NCBI GenBank assembly: GCA_020442095.1
Contig: JAGRKY010000134.1
Coordinates: 1 to 12,258, forward strand
Source: Bauldia sp.
GTDB lineage: Bacteria; Pseudomonadota; Alphaproteobacteria; Rhizobiales; Kaistiaceae
Length of the DNA stretch: 12,258 bases
Direction: 5' to 3'
This document shows, in pieces, positions 1 to 7,573 of this stretch. The notes under the pieces were generated by a model, which made no database searches, had not been told where the DNA came from, and was given only the letters and a program-made list of their open reading frames with translations. The stretch's first letter is position 1. Each line of letters opens with the position of its first letter. The translations under genes and the position numbers were made by a program.

Positions 1-1127
1 TCGGCATCATCGGATGCGGCAACATCTCCACTGCCTATTTGACGTTGGCGAAGCTCTATCCGGGGCTGAAGGTCGTCGCCTGTGCCGATGTTCTTCCCGA
101 GGCGGCGCGCGCCCGCGCCGAGGCTCACGGCATTCGCGCCGAAAGCGTCGAGTCCATCCTTGGCGACGATGCGATTGAGGTGATCGTCAACCTGACGGTG
201 CCGGCAGCCCATTACGAAATCTCCGTCGCGGGCCTCGAAGCCGGCAAGCATGTCTATTCCGAAAAGCCGCTGGCCCTGACCTACAAGGAGGCGAAGTCTC
301 TGGTCGACCTGGCCGACGCGCGCGGACTGGCGCTTGGCGGCGCGACGGACACGTTTCTTGGCGGCGCGGCCCAGACCGCCCGCAGGCTGATCGACGATGG
401 AGCGATCGGTCGGGTCATCGCCGGCACCTGCCAGTTCATCAATCACGGCATGGAGGAGTGGCACCCGAGTCCGACCTTCTTCTATCGCCCGGGCGGCGGC
501 CCGGTCTTCGACATGGGGCCCTATTACATCTCCTCTCTCATCAACCTGATCGGACCGGTGAAGGGCGTGACGGCGATTGCGTCCAAAGGGTTCGAGGAGC
601 GCGTGATCGGTTCGGGCCCGCAGGCCGGTCAGCCCATTCCGGTGCTGACGCCGACCACCGTCAACGCGATCATCGAGTTCCATTCGGGAGCACAGGTGAC
701 TTACGCCGCGAGCTGGGACGTCTGGCGCAACGGCCACGACAATCCGATCGAGCTTTATGGCGTCGACGGCACGATGCTGGTTCCCGATCCCAACTATTTC
801 GGCGGCGTCGTCGCTTTCTCCGAACGCGACGGCGAATATGCGGAGGTCGATGCGTCGGACCAGCCGTTCGCGGCCATCAACTGGCCCGTCGACAACCCGA
901 CGCTGGGCAACTACCGGATGCTCGGCGTCGCGGACATGGTCGATGCGCATGCGCGGGGTCGGATGCCACGCTGCTCGGGCAGGATGGCCGCCCATATCGT
1001 CGAGGTCATGGAATCGATCCTCACCGCGGCGGCCGAGGGGCGGTACGTCACCATCACGTCGCAGATCGACAGGCCGGCGCCGATGACGGCGGAAGACGCG
1101 GCGCGGCTGACCGGAAGCGGCGCCTAG
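1..1127 (+). CDS. Gfo/Idh/MocA-family NAD(P)-dependent oxidoreductase (5' truncated by window edge)
   Basis: The reading frame is already open at base 3, where it encodes GIIGCGNIS, the glycine-rich dinucleotide loop of an N-terminal Rossmann fold. Only a few N-terminal residues and the start codon are therefore missing, and about 374 residues are visible. The family's EKP motif is at visible residues 87-89. The C-terminal substrate-binding domain carries GGPVFDMGPYY, around residue 170. The canonical family motif D-x3-H reads D-x3-Y here (D170, Y174), so the usual catalytic histidine is absent. Family members oxidise hydroxyls of sugars, cyclitols (IolG) or glycosides, or act on imines. Context with IolD-like and TIM-barrel genes suggests oxidation of a ring hydroxyl to a ketone, which is inference. 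Its promoter lies outside the window. It ends at TAG 1125-1127, just before a terminator shared with convergent galM. The family call is firm; the substrate is unknown. Confidence 0.9.
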   Translation, partial: GIIGCGNISTAYLTLAKLYPGLKVVACADVLPEAARARAEAHGIRAESVESILGDDAIEVIVNLTVPAAHYEISVAGLEAGKHVYSEKPLALTYKEAKSLVDLADARGLALGGATDTFLGGAAQTARRLIDDGAIGRVIAGTCQFINHGMEEWHPSPTFFYRPGGGPVFDMGPYYISSLINLIGPVKGVTAIASKGFEERVIGSGPQAGQPIPVLTPTTVNAIIEFHSGAQVTYAASWDVWRNGHDNPIELYGVDGTMLVPDPNYFGGVVAFSERDGEYAEVDASDQPFAAINWPVDNPTLGNYRMLGVADMVDAHARGRMPRCSGRMAAHIVEVMESILTAAAEGRYVTITSQIDRPAPMTAEDAARLTGSGA

Positions 1128-1154
1128 CTTCTCCGGATTTGTCGGGCAAAGACG

Positions 1155-1189
1155 AAGAGGCCGGCCAAAGTCTTTGGGCCGGCCTCTTT
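1155..1189. terminator. Bidirectional hairpin terminator between convergent genes
   Basis: A perfect 12-bp inverted repeat pairs AAGAGGCCGGCC (1155-1166) with GGCCGGCCTCTT (1177-1188). The loop is 10 bases and can extend the stem through AAAG/CTTT. The outer ends are A/T-rich on both sides, giving CTCTTT on either strand. Its placement, 27 bases after the oxidoreductase stop and 10 bases beyond the galM stop, fits a terminator serving both convergent genes. The T tracts are short. Confidence 0.75.
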
Positions 1190-1198
1190 CAATTCGGA

Positions 1199-2263
1199 TC
1201 AGCGGAAGAACCGGAATTCCATCACATGCTCGTACACCGAGCCCGGATCGACCCGCGTCGTCGGGAAGTGCGCGATGTTCGGGCTGTCGGGAAATTTCTG
1301 CGTCTCCAGGGTGAAGCCGGCGAACCGCTTGTATGTGGTTCCGTCCTTGCCGTGGATGCCCTCGAGATATCCGCCTGAATAGAACTGAACGCCTGGTTCG
1401 GTCGTGTAGAGCTCGAAGCCGCGGCCGGAAGCGGGATCCTGTGCCCGCACGACACGATACAGCCCGTCATAGGTCCCCCTGAGGACGAGGTTGTGGTCGT
1501 ATCCTCCGCCGACACGGCCGGCGCCGGCGTTTTCGATATCCGAGATGTCGCGGCCGATACGCTTCGGTGACGTGAAGTCGAAGGGGCTGCCCGCGACGCC
1601 GAGGATCTCGCCGGTCGGCATCAGTTCCTCATCGACCGGGGTGTAGAAATCGGCGTCGAACTGGATCTCGTGGTTGGTGACGGGTCCCGAAGCGTGCCCG
1701 CCGAGATTCCAGTAGGTGTGATGGACCATGTTGATCGGGCAGGGCTGGCTGACACTTGCGCGCATCACGATCTTCAGCGTGTCGTCGTCGCCGAGCTGGT
1801 AGGAGGACTCGGCCGTCAGCTTTCCCGGAAAACCCTCGTCGCCGTCATCGGACTTGAGGTGGAAGCGCACCGTGTTGCTTTCAGGCTCCGCGACGGCCGA
1901 CCACAGTCGCTTGTCGAAAGCATGGTCCCCGCCGTGGAGGTGGTTGTTGCCTTCGTTACACGCCAGCGTGTATTCGCGGCCGTCCATCCGGAAGCGGCCT
2001 CGCCGGATCCGATTGCCGTAGCGCCCGACGGTCGCTCCGAAATACGTGCCGGCCGAGAGGTATTCTTCCGGCTTGTCGAAGCCGAGGACGATGTCCGCCA
2101 GGTTGCCCTGCGAGTCCGGCATGATGACTTTCGTCAGGGTGGCGCCCAGGGTCGCGACCTCGATCTCCATGCCGCCCCGGTTCTTGAGCGTGTAGCGCTC
2201 AGCGTCGCCGCCATCCACCGGTCCCCAGGTCGTCTTCGCGATCGTATGTGCATGGTCAGGCAT
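1199..2263 (-). CDS. galM: Aldose 1-epimerase (galactose mutarotase family)
   Basis: A 354-residue protein, the usual length for bacterial GalM, which interconverts alpha and beta anomers of free aldoses in the cytoplasm. Family landmarks run in order: GRYGNRI at 80-86, NHLHGG at 107-112, the VHHTYWNL segment with the likely catalytic acid His182, GYDHN at 254-258, and FTLETQKFPDSPN with the likely catalytic base Glu320. The start ATG (2261-2263) is preceded on the minus strand by GGGAG seven bases away, a good ribosome binding site. The gene is divergent from the iclR-type gene and convergent with the oxidoreductase. Its upstream region has a full regulatory site A and a partial site B like those before the catabolic genes, so it is probably co-regulated. 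GalM-like proteins can act on sugars other than galactose, so the substrate may be the pathway's own sugar. Confidence 0.93.
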   Translation of the reverse strand: MPDHAHTIAKTTWGPVDGGDAERYTLKNRGGMEIEVATLGATLTKVIMPDSQGNLADIVLGFDKPEEYLSAGTYFGATVGRYGNRIRRGRFRMDGREYTLACNEGNNHLHGGDHAFDKRLWSAVAEPESNTVRFHLKSDDGDEGFPGKLTAESSYQLGDDDTLKIVMRASVSQPCPINMVHHTYWNLGGHASGPVTNHEIQFDADFYTPVDEELMPTGEILGVAGSPFDFTSPKRIGRDISDIENAGAGRVGGGYDHNLVLRGTYDGLYRVVRAQDPASGRGFELYTTEPGVQFYSGGYLEGIHGKDGTTYKRFAGFTLETQKFPDSPNIAHFPTTRVDPGSVYEHVMEFRFFR

Positions 2264-2304
2264 TGTCGGGCTCCCAATTGTCGCTTTGCAGTCGGGAGGA
2301 AGGC

Positions 2305-2343
2305 ATGCTAAACGGTAACGGAAAAGAACATGCGTGTTCGTGA
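2305..2343 (+). other. Possible 12-codon leader ORF in frame with and just upstream of iclR
   Basis: ATG at 2305 follows a strong ribosome binding site (GGGAGGAAGG, 2294-2303) and reads MLNGNGKEHACS before TGA at 2341-2343. The stop lies 6 bases before the iclR ATG and in the same frame. The iclR ATG itself has no visible ribosome binding site, so translational coupling from this leader is possible. The leader would exist only if the iclR transcript starts upstream of about 2293. A weak alternative promoter (TTGCAG 2286-2291, 17 bases, TAAACG 2309-2314) would start downstream and exclude it. Confidence 0.35.
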
Positions 2344-2349
2344 TACGAA
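2316..2349 (-). promoter_or_regulatory. Putative IclR operator pair read toward galM; also abuts iclR start codon
   Basis: On the minus strand, site A TTCGTATCACGAA (2349 to 2337, a 5-bp inverted repeat around 3 bases) is followed after 8 bases by TTCTTTTCCGTTA (2328 to 2316). Site A differs from the one before the TIM-barrel gene at one position of 13. Site B keeps only its left half, TTCTT. The start-to-start distance is 21 bp, as at the other three promoters. Site A ends directly at the iclR ATG (2350), so one bound site could act on both divergent genes. No convincing galM -10 box was found. Binding by the neighbouring IclR protein is inferred. Confidence 0.6.
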
Positions 2350-3162
2350 ATGACCGACAACCAGTATCTCGTGAAGCCGGTGATTGCCGCCTTCAAGGTG
2401 TTGGGGGAACTCAACAAGGCCGGCGGCCCCCTGTCGCTTGCCGAGGTCGCCGCCCGGGCGGAACTCAATCGCACCACGACCTTCCGCTATCTCAAGACCA
2501 TGTGCGCGCTCGGCTACGCGAATCTCACCGCCGACGGCGAATACGAGATCGGCCCCGCCGCGCTTCTTCTGGTGACGGAAGATGCGCGGGAGAGGGCGCT
2601 CCGCTGCATCGCCGAGCCCGAGATGTTTCGGCTTCGCGACAAGTTTGGCGAGACGGTCAATCTCGGTGTCGCCAAGGGCAAGCGCATCCATTATCTGACC
2701 ATCCTCGAAAGCAAGAAGCCGCTGCGGCTGCGCGCCGAGGTCGGGGACAGCGATTGCTTTCACTGCACCGCATTGGGGAAGGCGATTCTCGCCTATTTGC
2801 CGGCCGAGGAGGTTGGCGACCACCTCAACAATCCGCTTCTTCGCTTGACCGAGCACACGATCACCACGCGTCGGCGGCTGGACCAGGCCTTGGCCGAGGT
2901 CCGGCGGTTCGGTTATTCGATCGATCGTGAGGAAAACGAAATCGGATGCATCTGTTTCGCCGCTCCGATCCTCATGCCCGGGGAGCGTCCGGTCGGCGCC
3001 ATCAGCATCTCCGTGCCGACGCCGCGCCTGACCGATCGCCTCGACGTGCTTGTCGCCGACGAGGTCAAGGGAGCGGCTGACCGGATCAGCTCGCGGATGA
3101 GCGAAAGCCGCACAACCGCGGAAAAAACCGGACAGATCAGGTCGGCGCGCGGGCGCCGCTGA
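2350..3162 (+). CDS. IclR-family transcriptional regulator
   Basis: A 270-residue protein with the standard IclR architecture. The N-terminal winged helix-turn-helix spans roughly residues 10-70 (LSLAEVAARAELNRTTTFRYLKTM, with the recognition helix around 40-51). A C-terminal IclR effector-binding domain covers roughly 85-255, including FHCTALGKAILAYLP near 137-151 and an EIGCICFAAPI segment near 197-206. Such proteins bind a small metabolite and act as repressors or activators, often as dimers of dimers. The ATG is the first in frame after a TGA at 2341-2343. It has no clear ribosome binding site, and site A touches it directly, which suggests autoregulation. The gene is divergent from galM and precedes the rraA-type gene. 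It is the only regulator in the window and the best candidate to bind the repeated A/B sites. The effector is unknown. Confidence 0.93.
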   Translation: MTDNQYLVKPVIAAFKVLGELNKAGGPLSLAEVAARAELNRTTTFRYLKTMCALGYANLTADGEYEIGPAALLLVTEDARERALRCIAEPEMFRLRDKFGETVNLGVAKGKRIHYLTILESKKPLRLRAEVGDSDCFHCTALGKAILAYLPAEEVGDHLNNPLLRLTEHTITTRRRLDQALAEVRRFGYSIDREENEIGCICFAAPILMPGERPVGAISISVPTPRLTDRLDVLVADEVKGAADRISSRMSESRTTAEKTGQIRSARGRR

Positions 3163-3207
3163 AGTTCTGCGGATAACTGCCGCCAGTCCCCAGGCGCCTT
3201 TGGGTCG

Positions 3208-3241
3208 TTCGCCTCGCGAAATGCTGTCTTCTTGATTCAGC
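3208..3241 (+). promoter_or_regulatory. Putative IclR operator pair before the first rraA-type gene
   Basis: Site A TTCGCCTCGCGAA (3208-3220) is a perfect 5-bp inverted repeat with a 3-base centre. After 8 bases comes site B TTCTTGATTCAGC (3229-3241). Compared with the pair before the TIM-barrel gene, A matches at 11 of 13 positions and B at 10 of 13, while the 8-base spacers match at none. The start-to-start distance is again 21 bp. Site B overlaps the proposed -35 element, a layout expected for an activator or a promoter-blocking repressor. Confidence 0.68.
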
Positions 3242-3260
3242 CCGCGGCCCCGCGTTTGAT
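3232..3260 (+). promoter_or_regulatory. Candidate promoter of the first rraA-type gene
   Basis: TTGATT (3232-3237) and TTTGAT (3255-3260) are separated by 17 bases and resemble -35 and -10 boxes, with the -10 match imperfect (4 of 6). The -35 lies inside site B. Transcription would start near 3267 and give a leader of roughly 45 bases. A weak core promoter under an upstream operator fits activator-dependent expression, but the call is tentative. Confidence 0.4.
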
Positions 3261-3310
3261 CCGCGCCAACGCACGGATTGGATTGTGCGGGCCAGGAAGG
3301 GGCATTCTTT

Positions 3311-3982
3311 ATGAGCCGGACGGAAGATATCGACTGCGCGGGGCTGAGGAACAAGCTGTATACGGCTGTCCTTTCCGACGTCATGGACGCGATGGGATAC
3401 CCCCATCAGGCAATGCGTCCTTTCATACGTCCCATCGTCGACGACACGATTGTCTTTGGTCCGGTTCGCACCGGTCTCTTCGTGCCGATCTACGAAGTGA
3501 CCGATGGCGAAAACCCGTATGAGGTCGAGATCGAGCTGATCGACGACCTGCAGCCGGGTGAAGTCGCCGTCTTCGCCTGCGACGGCCCGACCGAGCGGCT
3601 CACTCCCTGGGGAGAGCTCCTTACCACCGCCGCCATTCATCGTCGCGCCGCGGGGTTCGTTACCGACGGTTTGATTCGTGATGTCCGCGCGATTCGGGAA
3701 ACCGGCTTCCCCGTCTTCCATGGCGGGTTCGGGCCGCTGGATACGCGTGGACGAGGAAAGATGGTGGCGCGCGACACGCGCGTCGAATGCGGCAATGTCC
3801 CGGTACGTAGCGGTGACTATGTTTACGGCGACATAGACGGCGTGGTCGTCATCCCGAAAGAGATCGTCACCGAAGTGATTGCGCGGGCTGCCGAGAAGAT
3901 CGACGGCGAGAACACGACGCGTGACGACATCCGCGCCGGTGTCCCGCTCGGCGAAGTCTATCGCAAATACGGAATTCTCTAG
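3311..3982 (+). CDS. RraA-family protein, probable class II (pyruvate/oxaloacetate) aldolase or decarboxylase
   Basis: From ATG 3311 the protein has 223 residues. This start has AGGAAGGGG (3294-3302) eight bases upstream, whereas the longer frame from TTG 3278 has nothing comparable. The RraA/HMG-aldolase fold signature is present: WGELLTTAA at 100-108, then GFVTDGLIRDVRAI with the Arg123-Asp124 pair that family aldolases use for substrate and Mg2+-water binding, and later YGDIDGVVVIP. Known members include 4-hydroxy-4-methyl-2-oxoglutarate aldolase, oxaloacetate decarboxylase and the RNase E inhibitor RraA. The catabolic neighbours favour a retro-aldol or decarboxylation role. It is transcribed alone, between its own promoter and a strong terminator. 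It is clearly diverged from the second RraA protein at 8457-9131, with an extended ENPYEVEIELIDDLQPGE segment, so the two probably act on different substrates. Confidence 0.87.
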   Translation: MSRTEDIDCAGLRNKLYTAVLSDVMDAMGYPHQAMRPFIRPIVDDTIVFGPVRTGLFVPIYEVTDGENPYEVEIELIDDLQPGEVAVFACDGPTERLTPWGELLTTAAIHRRAAGFVTDGLIRDVRAIRETGFPVFHGGFGPLDTRGRGKMVARDTRVECGNVPVRSGDYVYGDIDGVVVIPKEIVTEVIARAAEKIDGENTTRDDIRAGVPLGEVYRKYGIL

Positions 3983-4064
3983 CCGTCCCGACGGGCGCCG
4001 GGCCTGCCCGGAGCCCCTGCGTGTGACCCGTCAGGCAGCATCGATTTTTCAATGACCGCGACTT

Positions 4065-4094
4065 GGGCGGGCTAGCTGTCCGCCCTTCTTTTTC
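4065..4094 (+). terminator. Rho-independent terminator after the first rraA-type gene
   Basis: GGGCGG (4065-4070) pairs with CCGCCC (4080-4085) across a 9-base loop, followed at once by TTCTTTTT (4086-4093). It lies 83 bases after the rraA-type stop and just before site A at 4109. The downstream IolD-like operon is therefore a separate transcription unit. Confidence 0.82.
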
Positions 4095-4108
4095 GCAGTC
4101 GGCGATGC

Positions 4109-4142
4109 TTCGTGTCGTGAATGTTTGCGTTCTTGTTTGCCC
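4109..4142 (+). promoter_or_regulatory. Putative IclR operator pair before the IolD-like operon
   Basis: Site A TTCGTGTCGTGAA (4109-4121) matches the TIM-barrel-gene site A at 11 of 13 positions. Eight bases later comes TTCTTGTTTGCCC (4130-4142), a site B match at 8 of 13 that keeps TTCTTG intact. The 21-bp start-to-start spacing is the same as elsewhere. TTGTTT (4133-4138) inside site B could be a -35 element. The only -10 candidate at proper spacing, TAATTG (4155-4160), is poor. The element lies just after the upstream terminator and about 100 bases before the chosen start codon, as expected for a promoter region. Confidence 0.62.
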
Positions 4143-4243
4143 GGGTCGGGGCGGTAATTGTTGCGGGAATTGCTCCAACAACAGCCGGGACGGACGCGCT
4201 TCCTTGCGTGCCAGCCATCGGCCGAACGGGAAGGAACGGGACG

Positions 4244-6115
4244 TTGGATATCGAAGCCGATGCCATTCGTCGGGCGGAAATAATCAAGGAGTATGGCGAC
4301 CTCGAAGCCGCGATCGAGCAAGGTGCCCTCGATCGTCGCGCCACGCTGTCCGCCTCCGAGGCGTTGATCCTCGGTCTGCTCAAGCAGGGCGTCCGGAAGT
4401 ACCTGGCGATCTTCGGCCACGGTTCGACGACCTTCGGCGAGTATCTGCGTATCTATGAGCAGGCCGCCGTTGTCCGCACCTATACATTCCGCAACGAGGT
4501 TGCCATGGCGCACGCGGCAACCGCCTTGCGGTGGCAGTATGGCGAAACGCCAGCGCTCGTCGCCTCGATCGGCCCTGGCGCGCTTCAGGCGATGGCCGGC
4601 TCGCTGACGGCGATCACCAACGGCGTCGGCCTCTATCATATCTATGGCGACGAGACGACCTACGGTGAAGGACAGAACCTCCAGCAGATTCCGAAGAACG
4701 AGCAGGGCGTCTTCGGCCGGATCACGGCGCTGATGGGCGAGTCCTACGTTCTGCACACGCCTTCCGCCCTGCGGGACCTCCTCAGGCGGGGAGCGGTGCG
4801 CGTCAATCACCCCTACAAGCCCGGCCCGTTCTACATCCATCTCCCGATGAACATTCAGCCCGAGATGGTCGACCTCAATCTTGGGGCGTTGCCGGAGGCG
4901 TCGAGGGTCAAGCTCGGGCCGTCCCACCCCGACATGATCGAGCGGGGGGTCGAGTTGATACGGCGGCACAAGCGGATCGTGATCAAGGCCGGCGGCGGTT
5001 CGCGACGGTTCGGCGCCGAGGTGGCGGCGCTCGCCCGGGCCATCGGCGCGGTCGTCGTCACCTCGCCGAACAGCCAGGGCATCCTTGAGGAAGACGACCC
5101 GCATAACCTCCATCTCGGTGGGGGCAAGGGGTCGATCTCCGGCAACTACGCGATGGAGAATGCCGACCTCGCCATCATCATCGGCTCGCGCGGCGTCTGT
5201 CAGGCGGATTGCTCCGGCGTCGGCTACCCGAAGGCGGAGGCGGTGATTAACATCAACGCCGATGTCGAGGACGCGCTGCATTACAACAGGACGGTCGCGC
5301 TTGTCGGCGACATCGGCCTGACGATCCGCGCGCTGGTTGATGCCCTCTCCGCGACCGAGCTCGCCGATCCGGAGCGGCAGGCCTGGCTGGACGCCTGTGC
5401 CGGGAAGAAGGCCGAGTGGCGGGATTTCCGGGCCGCGCGCTATGCTGCGCCGGCGAGCTATGACGAAGGCTGGCAGCGCAGCGTGTTGACGCAGGCTGCG
5501 GCGCTCAAGGCCATCGTCGACTTCGCCCGGGAGCATGATCTGGCGAAGCTGTTCGATGCCGGCGATGTCCAGTCGAACGCGATGCAGGTCTGCGAGGACG
5601 CCACCATCGGCGACACCTTCACCGACGGCGGAGCGTCCTACATGGGCTTCGCGGTCAGCGCGCTGGTCGCGAGCGGCATTGCCGATACGCCGCGATACAG
5701 CCTCGCGGTGACCGGCGACGGCTCCTTCTGGATGAACCCGCAGGCGCTGATCGATGCGGTGGAGCATGGCGTCAGGGGAGCGATTGTCGTTCTCGACAAT
5801 CGCCGCATGGGCGCGATCAGCACGCTCCAGTCCCTGCAATACGGCGCCGTCTACAAGACATTCGACAACGCGTCGGTCGATTATGGACGACTGAGCGGGG
5901 CCGTCCACGGCGTCAATGGTCTCTCGGCCGGCTTCACGCCCGAGAGCCTGCGCGAAGCGCTTCGGTCGGCCCTGGACTATCCCGGCCTGTCTCTGATCCA
6001 CGTCCCGGTCTACTGGGCCGAGGACGGCAAGCCGAACCTCGGATCGTTCGGTCGCTGGAACGTCGGGAGCTGGTGCGCCGACGTCCAGTCGGACTATCTC
6101 GCCCAGGACATTTAG
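4244..6115 (+). CDS. IolD-like thiamine-diphosphate-dependent enzyme (trihydroxycyclohexane-1,2-dione hydrolase / acetolactate synthase superfamily)
   Basis: About 623 residues from TTG 4244, close to the size of IolD. Domains in order are an N-terminal ThDP pyrimidine domain with IFGHGSTTFGEYL and the cofactor-activating glutamate in RNEVAMAHAA (Glu85), a central domain with GGGSRRFGAEV and NADLAIIIGSRG, and a C-terminal pyrophosphate domain with GDGSFWMNPQALIDA (GDG 491-493) and closing Asn519 (VVLDNRRMG). IFGHG, RNExxMAHAA and the C-terminal WNVGSW segment point to IolD rather than acetolactate synthase. IolD hydrolyses the ring of a cyclic 1,2-dione. The frame is open from ATG 4121, but that start falls in the operator. 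TTG 4244 has GGAAGGA (4229-4235) eight bases upstream. It is the first gene of a five-gene operon. The exact substrate is uncertain because iolB, iolC and iolJ are missing. Confidence 0.88.
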   Translation: MDIEADAIRRAEIIKEYGDLEAAIEQGALDRRATLSASEALILGLLKQGVRKYLAIFGHGSTTFGEYLRIYEQAAVVRTYTFRNEVAMAHAATALRWQYGETPALVASIGPGALQAMAGSLTAITNGVGLYHIYGDETTYGEGQNLQQIPKNEQGVFGRITALMGESYVLHTPSALRDLLRRGAVRVNHPYKPGPFYIHLPMNIQPEMVDLNLGALPEASRVKLGPSHPDMIERGVELIRRHKRIVIKAGGGSRRFGAEVAALARAIGAVVVTSPNSQGILEEDDPHNLHLGGGKGSISGNYAMENADLAIIIGSRGVCQADCSGVGYPKAEAVININADVEDALHYNRTVALVGDIGLTIRALVDALSATELADPERQAWLDACAGKKAEWRDFRAARYAAPASYDEGWQRSVLTQAAALKAIVDFAREHDLAKLFDAGDVQSNAMQVCEDATIGDTFTDGGASYMGFAVSALVASGIADTPRYSLAVTGDGSFWMNPQALIDAVEHGVRGAIVVLDNRRMGAISTLQSLQYGAVYKTFDNASVDYGRLSGAVHGVNGLSAGFTPESLREALRSALDYPGLSLIHVPVYWAEDGKPNLGSFGRWNVGSWCADVQSDYLAQDI

Positions 6116-6127
6116 GACGGACTTCTC

Positions 6128-7573
6128 ATGCAGAATCAGGACTATCCACGCCCGGCCCAGTATGTCGACGGCAAGTGGATCGCTGATGGCGAGGCGAGCG
6201 GATTGCTTGTCGTCGACCCGGCAACCGGTGAGCCGCTCGCCGATCTCCCCCTGGTAAGCGACAACGAACTGGCGGCGGCGATCGCGGCCGCGGACCGGGC
6301 GGCCGATGTCTGGGCATCGGTGTCGGCGTGGGAGCGTGGCGAGATCATCCGGCGGGCCGGCGACCTGCTGCGCCAACGTGTCGATACGATCGCCCGCTGG
6401 CTGGTGCTGGAGGAGGGCAAGCCGCTCGGCGAGGCGGTTGCCGAGGTTCACGCGGCGGCCGACGTCTTCACCTGGGCGTCCGAGGAGGGAAAGCGGACCT
6501 ACGGACGCACCATCCCCTCGCGGGTCGCCGGGCTGACCCAGACGACCTATCGGGAGCCGGTCGGGCCAAGTGCTTTATTCTCTCCCTGGAACTTCCCGAT
6601 CGTGCTGCCCGCCCGCAAGGTGGCAACGGCGCTTGCCGCCGGCTGCACCTGTGTGCTGAAGCCCGCCGAACAGACGCCCGCATCGGCGATGGCGCTTGCC
6701 CAGGCGTGCGAAGACGCCGGCGTGCCGCCGGGCGTCGTCAATCTCGTCTTTGGCGAACCCGTGGCGATTGCGGACGCCCTGATCCGGTCTCCGGCGATCC
6801 GCAAGATCTCGCTGACCGGATCGGTCCCGGTCGGCAAGGCGATCGCACGTCTCGCCGGGGATCACCTGAAGAAATGCACCTTTGAACTTGGCGGGCACGC
6901 ACCGGTGATCGTGATGGCCGACGCCGATCTCGACCATGCCGTCGAGACCCTCGTGCGCACCAAGTATCGCAATGCCGGTCAGGTCTGCGTTTCGCCGTCG
7001 CGCTTCTTCGTGCAGCGGCCTGTCTACAAGGAATTCGTCGAGCGCTTCGCGGCGGCCGCGGGAGACATCGTCGTCGGACCGGGTCTCGCGGAAGGGACGG
7101 GGATGGGGCCGGTCGCGACCGAGCGGCGCTGGGATGCGGTGTCGGAACTCGTGCAGGATGCGGAGCGAAAAGGCGCCCGGTGCGTTGCCGGCGGTCGCAG
7201 GACGAACGGCCCCGGCTTCTTCTTTCCGCCGACGGTGTTGACCGAGGTGCCCATGGATACGCGCCTCATGAACGACGAACCGTTCGGTCCGGTGGCCTCC
7301 ATCGTGCCTTTTGGCGAGCCTGATGAGGCGATCGCGGCCGCGAATTCGCTTTCCTTCGGCCTTGCCGCCTATCTCTTCACCCGCGATCTCGGCCACGCCC
7401 GCAAGCTCACCGGCCAGCTCAGCGCCGGTCTGGTCGGGATCAATCATGTCGCTTTCGGGCTTCCCGAGACGCCGATGTGCGGTGTCAAGGAGAGCGGCTA
7501 CGGCCACGAGGGGGGAACGGAAGGCATCCAGGACTATCTCACCACGAAATTCGTGAACGAGTTCGTCCACTGA
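6128..7573 (+). CDS. NAD(P)-dependent aldehyde dehydrogenase (succinate-semialdehyde dehydrogenase-like)
   Basis: A 481-residue protein of typical ALDH-superfamily length. Catalytic landmarks are complete: the oxyanion Asn155 in FSPWNFPI, the lysine of VLKPAEQTPASA, the cofactor loop SLTGSVPVGKAI, the general base Glu253 in FELGGHAPVIV, the nucleophile Cys287 in NAGQVCVSPSRFF, and the late EPFGPVASI motif. FELGGHAPVIV and GQVCVSPSRF are typical of the GabD, 2-oxoglutarate-semialdehyde and glycolaldehyde branches, not of CoA-acylating IolA. It starts 12 bases after the IolD-like stop, and the weak ribosome binding site (GGACGG) suggests coupling. In this operon it probably oxidises the aldehyde released by aldol cleavage to an acid. 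That role is inferred; the family is certain. Confidence 0.93.
   Translation: MQNQDYPRPAQYVDGKWIADGEASGLLVVDPATGEPLADLPLVSDNELAAAIAAADRAADVWASVSAWERGEIIRRAGDLLRQRVDTIARWLVLEEGKPLGEAVAEVHAAADVFTWASEEGKRTYGRTIPSRVAGLTQTTYREPVGPSALFSPWNFPIVLPARKVATALAAGCTCVLKPAEQTPASAMALAQACEDAGVPPGVVNLVFGEPVAIADALIRSPAIRKISLTGSVPVGKAIARLAGDHLKKCTFELGGHAPVIVMADADLDHAVETLVRTKYRNAGQVCVSPSRFFVQRPVYKEFVERFAAAAGDIVVGPGLAEGTGMGPVATERRWDAVSELVQDAERKGARCVAGGRRTNGPGFFFPPTVLTEVPMDTRLMNDEPFGPVASIVPFGEPDEAIAAANSLSFGLAAYLFTRDLGHARKLTGQLSAGLVGINHVAFGLPETPMCGVKESGYGHEGGTEGIQDYLTTKFVNEFVH

Noticed and set aside
458..1378. Plus-strand 306-codon frame over the oxidoreductase end and galM terminus
   Set aside because: It is highly Arg/Gly-rich, crosses the terminator between convergent genes, and is an out-of-frame shadow.
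3278..3310. Longer N-terminus for the first RraA protein from TTG 3278
   Set aside because: The added residues are not family-like, and ATG 3311 has a strong ribosome binding site.
2308..3384. Antisense 358-codon frame opposite the iclR-type gene
   Set aside because: It covers a clear IclR gene and two regulatory regions and has no family features or ribosome binding site support.
3988..4050. GACGGG...CCCGTC and CCGGG...CCCGG pairings followed by a short T run, as the rraA terminator
   Set aside because: The pairing is broken and less stable than the compact GGGCGG/CCGCCC hairpin with its T tract at 4065-4094, which is the better terminator.
4049..6451. Very long antisense open frame (800 codons) opposite the IolD-like gene
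   Set aside because: It is Arg/Asp/Val-rich with no domain signature and lies fully opposite a gene with clear ThDP motifs. Long antisense frames are common where the third codon position is mostly G or C.
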